Shown here one piece after another: positions 55,313 through 64,000 of a stretch of 64,000 nucleotides of DNA (positions are counted from its first letter, which is position 1; every line of letters starts with the position of its first letter). The notes beneath the pieces were generated by a model that was not told the DNA's origin, ran no database searches, and saw only the letters and a list, made by a program, of their open reading frames with translations. Source of the stretch: Mortierella alpina (Eukaryota; Mortierellomycota; Mortierellomycetes; Mortierellales; Mortierellaceae); assembly GCA_029449245.1 (NCBI GenBank), contig JANATF010000017.1:124001-188000 (forward strand). Reading direction: 5' to 3'. Both the position numbers and the translations under genes were made by a program.

Positions 55313-58281
55313 TCAGTGTTTCTGGAGCCTTGCGACCTCCTGCCTCAACATGTCGATCTCCTTTGTCATTTCGTCCTGGTTCGCCTTCATGCCGCTGATA
55401 AAGTCAACAGCTAGAAAGTGGATTATAAAGGCAGATTAGAGACTGTAAGCAAGAATAGAGTAGATTGTCGTTCCTTCCTTTGAATTGTTCCTCCCCCCGC
55501 CCCCCTTTTATCCCCTCACAATGCCTCTCATACCTTTGCTCAGAATTTCCCATTTGCTTGTCTTGAGACTGCGGTCGACTGGAAGAGAGTCCCGGAGCTC
55601 GTCAAAAAGCTCCTTCATCTCCTTCCTCCTCTTCCGCTCTGCCAGTTTGTGAGATACGCGAAGCTCGGGTGAGCGCGAGTATGGTGTGTCGCCTTTGGCA
55701 GAGCCATCAGTTGGGTAGCCATTGGGATAGCCAGGATACAAATGAGCACCGGCGCCCTGGCCCGCTGCCGAGGGAGAGGGCCCAGAAGGTTGTCCTGAAT
55801 GAGGCTCTGACCCATAGCCAGAGAGGTGCATCCTTTCCATATCTTCATTCATGTTTTGGTCGTAATCCGGCGAGCCATGGTGCTGCTGTTGATAATGAGA
55901 GGAGTAATGATGGCCATCCGCGACAGATGACCGCCTTGAGAGACTTGCCTCGGACAGAAGTGAGGGCCGACGGGGCTGATGCAATGGAAAGTGCGGGCGA
56001 CCATGGTCCATCCCGGGCGGTCCGTTCTGTGAGGGCATCATGGTCGAGGGCATGGACGATGAAGACTTGATTTCAGCGGCAGGCTGCAGATTCAGGGTCG
56101 GAACCGGGCCATGGGTGCCAGAGGCTGCGGTGGCAGCAATCGAACCCCTTCGGGGAGGGCTTGATGGCGCTGAAAAGGAGCTTCGAGGTGGGTAGGGGTG
56201 GTGGTGATGTGGATGATGTGACATAGTAGTGTCCGGGATCGAGTCTCGTCGCTTGGCTGGGTGCTCCATATCATTAGAGGAGTGCATTTGCGACAGAGGC
56301 GTGGACGACGTCTTCCTCTTCAAGGGGCCTAAATGGTCGCCGTGGGCAATGGAGTGGCGTCGCTGTGGTTCCTGCGCAAGCAGCTGGCCCAAGGGACCGG
56401 CACTGCTGTGGATCGACGGCAGAGATTCTCGTCTGCCCGAGTTGTGCTCAGACTGGCGGAGCTGCATCGGTGAGGTTGAGGGATGCGGATAAGGAGGATA
56501 GTGATGCTCAGAGGATGCGGCTGAGGGCGGCGATGTGGTGGCGTAGTGTCGGGGCTCGAGACCTGCAGGTGGTGGGGCGGCCCCGCCGTAGTAACCGGGG
56601 GCATCCGTTGTGCTCGAGGAGGGTCGTCTGTGGGGGTCTGGGGTTGCATGGTATTCAGGGTCTGCGAGCGAGCCGCGGCGGGAGCTGCTCATATAGGTGT
56701 GCAGGGGGTGTGACGGGTCGATGGGCGGCAACGGCCGGCCCTGGAAGCCCTCTGCAGTGGAGGGCAAAGGTGGTGAGGGAGTGGTGTGCGACGTCTGTGA
56801 GCCCTGGTGGGGATGGTGCTGGTGGTGCGGTGGGTAGTGGGGATGGCCGTTGTGTTCCGAGGCATGATGACGCTTGAGCTCGAGGTCTTGATCGGGGTGG
56901 TGGCCATTGGCGTAGCGCTGCTGCTGGTGCGACGGATGCTCGGGCGCATAGTCGCCGCGGCTATGGGGGCTGGGTGTGGGGGTCATGGCCGAGGTGTGAT
57001 CCATGGACGAGGACCCTCGGCGGCCGTCGTCGCCTCGCTGCAGACCATCGTGGACGCTTGCCGGGTTCATGTCGGTGTCTACTTGGGCGGGATGCAAAGA
57101 GCGATGGAGATGAGGAGACGCAGGAGGACAGGAGAGAGGAAGAAGGAAGACGGAAGAATGAAGAAAGAAGAAAAGGGAGCAAGGTGGACAATGGCAAAGG
57201 GTGTTGATGAACAAGTGGGTGAATGATGATGAACACAATAAAGTGTGAAATAAACAACAAAAAAAAAAAAAAAAGGGAACGAGATTCTCTCCTCTCCTTT
57301 GTCTCGTTTCATTCATATGCACTTTTTCCCCTCTTATTCGCTTGTGCGGTCTCCCTTGTACTCTCGTGTGTACTCGCACACCGCTGTTGGCATCGAGGTG
57401 GATCTTGCTCGCCTTCTGTCCGCTCCCTCACTTTACACTTCACACACAGATACACATCTGCCCGTATCTTCCTTGTCCTCCTTCCCATTGTCTTCTCACC
57501 GCCTGCTTGTACTCCCACACCCCATCCACGCCCAACAGAGCCGCGCTTTCTTCCCTCCCCCTCCCTGCCCCCCCCTTCCTGTGCTATCTCATCCCACCCA
57601 ATTGCGCTTTTCAAAGCCGAAACTTTTTTTTTTGATTTTCCCTCGCCTGTTCTGCCCTACCTCACTCTTCCGCTCGGGTGGTGAAAAAAAAAGTAAAAAA
57701 CAAAATAGACTAAACAACAATAACAAAAAAAACATGGGCGGAACGTGGTCGGACGCCTGGTTTGTGCGCAAACCACACAAAGGGAAAAAACTCTCTTGGA
57801 CATTTTTCAATGGTGGTACAGTTCCATGCAAGAGAGAAAAGAGCCATGGCACGAGAAACACACACCCACACAACTTACCGCGATGTGGCGAGGATCTACC
57901 AGAGGCTACACAGTCGCCGCCATGAAGGTCATGGCTCTTGTCTGGCGAAGGCAGGGCTGCTGCCGCCGCTGCATGATGGCGCGAGTTTGCAGAATTCAGC
58001 AGCGAGAACTTGTTGGGAGAATCCAGCTCGCTTGACTGTGTCTTGACACAGGAGGGCGTGCCTGCTGCAGAATGGCCAAAGTCCAATCGTCCGTCCCTGA
58101 CCGTGGCGGCCGAGACAGCCGCAGCGGCTTCTGATAGGTATGCCAGTGGTGGGAGCAACTTTGGTTCTGACGAGGACATACTGAAGGGGTGATGGGGATG
58201 CAGCGAGTCCTGGAGTGGATGCTGATGTGGGTAGCCTGGGTAGACATTAGGCTGATGTTCCATCCTTGAAGATGTCGTCAT
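55313..58281 (-). CDS. bHLH transcription factor, Esc1-like
   Basis: 682 aa; exons 58281-57879, 57081-55534, 55410-55313. The bHLH region is at the C-terminus (about residues 605-665): basic region [22 protein letters not shown] with His, Glu and Arg at spacing 0, +4, +8, the pattern of factors binding CACGTG E-boxes; loop [17 protein letters not shown]; helix 2 AVDFISGMK, extended by a short heptad region ([15 protein letters not shown]). It is split by intron 2 after ILSK. It resembles fission yeast Esc1. The first 600 residues are disordered and very rich in His, Pro, Ser and Gln. Intron 1 is about 800 bp, T- and CT-rich. Likely a nuclear regulator; targets unknown. Confidence 0.9.
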
Positions 58282-58674
58282 TGGGGGCTGCTACTAGCAG
58301 ATGGTAGACAGGGTGAGAACACGAATGAGTGTGGGAGCGAGTGTGCGATGGGCACGATAAACGAGAAAGACAGATGGGTAAGAAACGAGATCAGCGATGA
58401 GAATCCAAAGGGTGAGAAGGAGTGCCCAGCGGAAAAACGTGGCAAGCCAGCGGAGCAGCTGACGGTGTGATAGTAGTGCAGGCAAGGGAAGGCAGCATAG
58501 AGGCGAGAATGCCAGGGGTGACGGGCGGTGGGTGCCGGTGTTGCGCCCTTCGTTACGCAAGCAATTGCTCCCACGCGAAACTCTATAGCCATCGCACGTG
58601 TACAGGATGCGTCTTGGGTCACAAACAGGCTCGAACCATCCAAAGTGTAACTATAGCTCCTGAGCATGGTTTCA

Positions 58675-58750
<76 letters not shown>

Positions 58751-61700
58751 GTGGCTCTCGACAAACCTATTTTCACATTGCTACTAGCATGCATCCACAA
58801 GGCCTCTTCATTCTACTGTACCCATGAATCTGGCAGAGCTGGCAGGAATAGGGGAGCGCAAAAGCATACAAAAGCACGAGCTTGGCAAAGTCAAGCCTTT
58901 CGCCGAGAGCTCCACTCAGGGGAGAGGATTAGGCGAGGGTGGGGGGAGGGAGGCGAGGGGCGGCACAAGCAGGTGTGTGTGAAGAGGGTGCTGTAGGGTG
59001 TCCAGTTGCTGGATCATGTTCAACATGTGGTCCATGAACGTCTGGAGAGGTTCGAGAGGTTCGCCACGGGAGGTCCGAGAACAAAAGGAAGGAGAACGTA
59101 GGGGAACCCCTATGGGACCGTGTCCACCTTATCCCATCCAAATCAACATTACCTTTTCTGTCAAAGAGACGTTCTTACTGCCAAGTCTTGGGTAAAGTGG
59201 TGAAGTAGAAATAGTGCTGCCAACCACTGTTTGGGTAAGGGAACAAAGAAAGGATGTGGAGAGTCTTTTCAGGGAGGAAGCCAATGACGATGATTATGAC
59301 GATGTCTATGATGTCGGCGATGACGATGCTGCAGCAGCAAGCGAGAGGGGAGCGCGTGTCTATGCAGGAAAGGGTAGGGCGCAATGCCAAGAGAGCTCCT
59401 CAAGGATGTTGTGATAAAGGATGGTGCAAGGCCTGGTGCCGAGCAAAGGAGGAGGATGGTTGCCGAATCCTGGCTGATCAGCGTGAAGATGAGCTGCAGA
59501 GTTTCTTTTGTGGATTCAAAGACGAGCAAGAGGAGGTACGCAGACGAGATTAAGGTATAGTAGGGATGAAAAGATCGACGTGGTGCGGAGAGCAGGAATG
59601 GAAGGGATAGCAAAAGGTGGAGGCAAGGAAGGGTGAAGAAGAGGACAAGGACAGAGCGAGAGAAGAGACAGGAAGAGAATGTAGAAGAGAGGTGCAGAGA
59701 TAAGAGAGGTGACAAGTGAGGAAGGAGAGAAAGTCAGATATAAAAAAAGAAAAAGACGACACAACAGCATTCGCCCCCTCTTCCCCATGCTCCCATGTGT
59801 ACACTCTTTGTACCTCGCTATCGGATCGAGTTTCATCCATTCCGTGCGTCGTCCTCATCAGAACTACGTCTCCTCATTGTCGTCCGCCGCCTCCTCTACC
59901 TCCTCTTCCTCCCCTGCTCCGTCGTCTCTTGGCCACTCCTGTTCGAGCTCGTGCTTCCACGTCCTTCCACCATGGCCAAATGCAGACAAACCTGCATGTG
60001 CCACCACCTCGCATTGGTCCTGCGTTCCTGTCCTCTGTGTCCTGCGCTTTTTTTATGGTCTCTCTCCTCTTTCTCCCAGGTTATCCTCTGCTTGGTCACT
60101 CTGCCCTGCATGGGTCGTGGCTTGTCAAACATAAACATCTATGTCGCGGATGCCTCGTTTCTCTCCCCTCCCACTGTGGTTACATCGCTCTTCAGGTTCT
60201 CTGTCAGCCATGCAGATAGCCAGCCCACGTCCCGTAGTCCAATCACCAACTTTTCCGCACATCGTCCATGTCGGGTGCAGACAGTGCAGACAGATCTAGT
60301 CTTCCCTTCCTTAGACTTTTGTTTGTTCCTCTGCAAGGCTTGCCCTTTGTTGGTGTGTTACACACACATGCCACACATGCCAGTGGCACACATCAACAGA
60401 GGGTGCATGGATGGATGGCCCTTCTGTGCTACACATTGAAGGTATTGGAAAAAAAAACTGTTGGATTCACTGGATTTTGGTACTGTACACATACTCCTTT
60501 CATGGGCCGGACTCTTGCCCTTGACGACTTGACTCAGTGCTACCGTAACAAAACACCCCTCTTTTCCTCTACCGTGCAACAGAGGATGGACACTCGAGAT
60601 AGAGCCGCCAGATGGTATTTCAACCAAACGATGACTCTTGCTGTTCAACATTCCTTTTTCTGGTGTCCTGCACCTCTCTCTCGTTTCTATCTCTGTCTCC
60701 GTCTCTATCTCCTTGCGTCTCCCCTCCCTCTTCCCTATTTTCACCCCAAATGAAAGCTACACGGTGAGCTTCAAGACGTTCTTCGATTTGAGAATGGGCC
60801 GACGTTTGCCTGTTTTTTAAATGCCTCGAGGGGAGGAGACTCCTCAGTCGATCAAAGTGAAGCCTGCACTGAATGTTGGACTAGGATCAAACTAAAGGAG
60901 GCAAAGTTGATGGGCAAAAAAAAAAAGAAAAAAAAAAGAAAAAAAAAAAAAGAGGGGGTTGGGAGACTGACGCGAGCACGCCAACAATGTGAAAGGGAGA
61001 ATGGCACGTCAATAACCACAGCATCAGTAAGAACATCATGGCCCATAGAACAAACATTGGTGTGCATGCAGCCATAGTATGGTCGATACATACATATTTA
61101 TAAAAATACGATTGTTTGTTCATGCGCATTTTTTGAGTAGGTCCTCTTCTTCCATTCTTTGCATCCTTGCATCGAGTATTTTACACACTGGTAGGCTAGT
61201 GAAGAAACGCATGGTTTCGTCATAGGAAAAGTCTCGAGGGTCAACAAGGCTGCCTTGCAGCAGTTAGGGGTTTCCACACCACCAGGCCACTGACTTGGGT
61301 CCATCTGCACTTGAGCATAGCACACAAAGGGCGAAAGCGAAGGGCGAAGGTGAATCCGTAGGCCCGAGAAGACTTTGGGCGAGCCGGGCCAACGCGTCTC
61401 GATGGGCCAATGACAATAGGTACAACGGATAGAGTTCTTGCAGCTGCAAGTGCTGGGGGAGAAGAGCACTTGATCGCATGGTCTGCTGTCAGGCGCCCGC
61501 TGAACCAAAAAAAAAAAAAAAAAGGACAAGGGCATTGGCTGGGTGAAATGAGACGTTCGTTCTTTGTCGCCAACTCCACACCTCGACATTCCTCATTTCG
61601 CAGCAGGAGCATCACCATCACCATCACCCACGTCTTCATCCTGCCGACACTCGTCTGCAGTGCTCTCGTTCTCTCTTGTGAGGGTCCTCTCTCTCGTTGC

Positions 61701-62095
61701 TAACCCATATCCCATACCTGGCTGCCAGCTCCTTGGCTTGGCCACAGCCCCGCCCTTGACAGCAACCCACCTTTGAAGACACCACACGGCCTTGTATGCA
61801 GCCCTGTCTGCAACCCAACGTATTCTCTCCGTTGTCCGCTCGCTCATTCTGTCGTTGTCTTTTCTGCTGCTCGTCTTGAACAGCCTGATTCAGAAAGCAC
61901 ATTGACTTTGTGTCCACCTCATACCCTCACTGTCCATTTCACTCCTCATTCACTTTCAGTCTGCGACCCGCACTCCGCAGACCCCACAAGCTAGCGCACG
62001 CTCGCTATTCCCAACTCCACACATCCACATTCATATAACTTTGCCTTCTTGCTGCGACGTCTTCTGGACAAGATAAATTCTGCAGAGGAACATAC
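58282..62095. other. 3.8 kb gene-poor interval between bHLH and TMEM184 genes
   Basis: Longest stretch without a supported gene. It includes a CT microsatellite at 58679-58748, purine-rich runs (about 60918-60955), and CT-rich DNA with many low-complexity open frames. It probably holds long promoters or UTRs of both flanking genes. I see no exon I can support and no structured RNA. Confidence 0.45.
58679..58748. repeat. CT dinucleotide microsatellite
   Basis: About 35 uninterrupted CT units upstream of the bHLH gene (GA on its coding strand). Confidence 0.95.
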
Positions 62096-64000
62096 ATGGA
62101 CACGGACCGTACCACGGCCCCAGATGACGGTGCAGGGTCAGGGGCTGAGCTCCCGTCGGCCGCAGTCTGGGCAGCAGGACTCTTTGCCTTCAGCTCAACC
62201 CTGATCTCGTTAGTTGCCATCTGGATGCAGCTCAAGAACTATCGAAAACCGGTACGGCCCATATTCTCAGTAGCAGTCGCCAAAGGATCAAAAGCAGTGC
62301 CCTACGGTACCATGTGCTCACCTTCGTTCTCCTATATCCCTATTTTCCCGTCTTGTGGCTCATAGCTGCTGCAGCGCTTCGTGGTCAGGATCTTGTGGAT
62401 GTAAGCATAATAGACGACGTTCTGATGAAAAGAAAAAACTGGTGGATCAGGCGATGGAGACTGACGTTTGTTCCATCTGCATCGTAGGGTTCCTATCTTT
62501 GCAATTTCGTCATGGATCTCATTAGTGTCTCTGGACATGGCGTTTTATGTGGATGCGTTCCGTGACATATACGAGGTAACTGGAGCCAGAGAGCTTTCTG
62601 GTTTTTAATACCAAGGCGCGCTTTCGTCTTGTGGATACTAATGTAAGGATGGCGCTCTGTTGTATCTAGGCATTTGTCATCTACTGCTTCTTCAGCTTAC
62701 TAGTTTGTTATCTTGGCGGCGAACGGTCATTGTTGGTCATGCTTCATGGACGACCCTATACAAAACATCTTTGGCCAGTCAGTCTGTGGTCCCGGGAGAT
62801 GGATGTGAGTGAGGAGAAGGACGATGGAAACTGGCTCAACTGTCATCACCATTACCGACTTGACTACCTTACTAAACCTTCGACTTTCGTGTTTATCATT
62901 TTAGGTGGGCGACCCTTATACGTTTCTCTTTATCAAGCGCGGAATTCTGCAATATGTTTATGTCAAACCAGTCTTGGCTGCGGTGACCATGCTGCTGAAG
63001 TCAAATGGCGCCTACAACGACGGATCCATTTCGCTCAGATCTGGATACTTTTGGGTGTCGTTCGTCTACAACCTGAGTGTGTGTCTGAGTCTCTATTGCC
63101 TCGGAATGTTTTTCATGGCCACACAGGATGACCTTGAAGAGTTTCGGTAAGCGTCGTCGTATTCTGTCCGCGGGCGATGGGCTGCGAAAAAGCACACCTC
63201 TTTTCTTATGCAGATGCTTTGTTACATGATATTTTAGGCCAATTCCAAAGTTCCTGTGTATCAAGGCGGTAAGTGGAAGAAGGGGGGGGGGGGTTGACCG
63301 GCGCAACATTCTGGCATTTTAAGTATTATACGATATCTAACTGGCCCTTTGTTACCCATTCCGGTGGCTCTAGATCATTGCAATGTCCTTCTGGCAAGGC
63401 TTTGCTATTTCATTGCTCATCTCAACTGGGATTATGAGTAATACCTCGCCCGACACAGCTGTCGCGATTCAAGACTTTTTGATCTGTCTTGAAATGATTC
63501 CCTCGGCCTTGATGCACTGGTAAGCGGTCATATTTATATGGGTCTTTGAATGGTCCCTCTAGGCGCTATTTATGATCTTCAATCCGCGTACGTACTGAAA
63601 TGGCCGGTTTTGATGAATTGCGTGTAGGTATGCATTTTCTCACAAGGACTACACGGAGCTTGATATTCACTCGGCCCGAATGCCCATCTATTACGCAGTC
63701 AGGGATGCGAGCGGCATCAAGGACATTATTCAGGATTCATTAGAGACTCTCAAAGGAACGCGCTTCACCTACAGGACATTTGAACCCTCAGAGGGCGTGG
63801 CAACTGTAGGCATGAGTCGTTCAGGCCGTATCATGGCTGGTCTTCGTTATACAGGCGGAGGCGCATCCAAGTACTGGCTGCCAGATGCCGACAAGATTAA
63901 CAGGGATGGTCTAGGCGGAGAAAATTCTGCAGGAGTCGGTTCCGGGATAGGAGCGACGCCTAATCACCTTCGACCTGATTATCCGCGGAATCCTCATTCT
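62096..64000 (+). CDS. TMEM184/DUF300 (Hfl1, Ost-alpha) membrane protein, 3' end missing
   Basis: Seven-helix membrane protein of the DUF300 family; the fission yeast member Hfl1 sits on the vacuole and binds Atg8. Exons: 62096-62251, 62366-62400, 62488-62575, 62670-62804, 62905-63146, 63238-63268, 63374-63519, 63628 to beyond the window. Signature segments: WAAGLFAFSSTLISLVAIW, NYRKPLLQRFVVRILWMVPI (across introns 1-2), SSWISLVSLDMAFYVDAFRDIYEAFVIYCF, VGDPYTFLFIKRGILQYVYVKP. Later helices are in exons 5 and 7. After the last helix (HWYAFSHKDYTELD) a polar C-terminal tail runs off the window. Exon 2 is only 35 nt. All junctions are GT-AG. Confidence 0.9.

Noticed and set aside
57082-57379. 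Hydrophobic, Phe-rich start of the long bHLH frame (minus strand)
   Set aside because: It translates a T-rich intron. Joining 57879 to 57081 by consensus sites gives a continuous His/Pro-rich protein instead.
59716-60753. Several overlapping plus-strand frames of 140-214 codons
   Set aside because: They overlap in all three frames with biased Ser/Leu/Pro/Cys composition produced by CT-rich DNA; none shows a domain.
61098-61639. Cys-containing minus-strand frame (CSCKNSIRCTYCHWP) suggesting a zinc ribbon
   Set aside because: Surrounding sequence is interrupted by poly-F from an A run, there is no start context or conserved partner exon, and the Cys spacing alone is weak.

Overview
This is a 64 kb piece of nuclear genome from a filamentous fungus. 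Genes are dense (21 protein-coding loci plus one tRNA) and carry many short introns, roughly 70 by my models and mostly 60-110 bp. Intergenic DNA is rich in CT and T runs. The gene set (cohesin SMC1, GGA adaptor, symplekin, CSN4, DUS4, NAT9, TMEM184/DUF300) together with a histidine-brace secreted protein of the LPMO type points to an early-diverging fungus. Mortierellaceae (Mortierellomycota) is my best guess. That is an inference from protein style and intron structure, not from a marker gene.

Layout. 0-10.4 kb: 3' two thirds of SMC1 (+), a peroxisomal SCP2 protein (-), a gene-poor stretch, then LST8 (-) and CSN4 (+) transcribed divergently. 10.4-18 kb: a carotenoid-cleavage-type dioxygenase (-), a possible small Cys-rich membrane or secreted protein (-), tRNA-Ser(AGA) (+), a DHA2-type MFS exporter (+) and an unknown basic protein (+). 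18-33 kb: GGA clathrin adaptor (+), a Myb/SANT coiled-coil protein (+), tRNA dihydrouridine synthase DUS4 (-), a GST-glyoxalase-like fusion (+) followed by a decayed tandem copy of itself, and a TBC RabGAP (+). 33-47 kb: a mucin-like single-pass membrane protein (-), a 3.5 kb stretch without a convincing gene, an unknown small protein (+), a SulP anion transporter without a STAS domain (-), the LPMO-like secreted protein (-), and a gene-poor stretch holding a 99 bp Tc1/mariner-type MITE. 46-64 kb: NAT9 (-) and a multi-SANT protein (+) from a shared 202 bp promoter, symplekin (-), an Esc1-like bHLH factor (-), another gene-poor CT-rich stretch, and the 5' part of a TMEM184/Hfl1-type membrane protein (+).

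There is no operon and no obvious biosynthetic or defence cluster; the genes are mostly unrelated housekeeping functions (chromosome cohesion, TOR signalling, protein degradation, RNA processing, vesicle traffic, transport). The most interesting observations are the GST-VOC fusion with its pseudogene, the MITE, four GC-AG introns sharing the same donor, a 4-nt first coding segment in SCP2, the STAS-less SulP and a SANT-repeat protein that begins like a mitochondrial presequence. I did not find evidence for a wholly new system. Exon limits were placed by hand from splice consensus, reading-frame continuity and known family sequence, and each complete model closes in frame.
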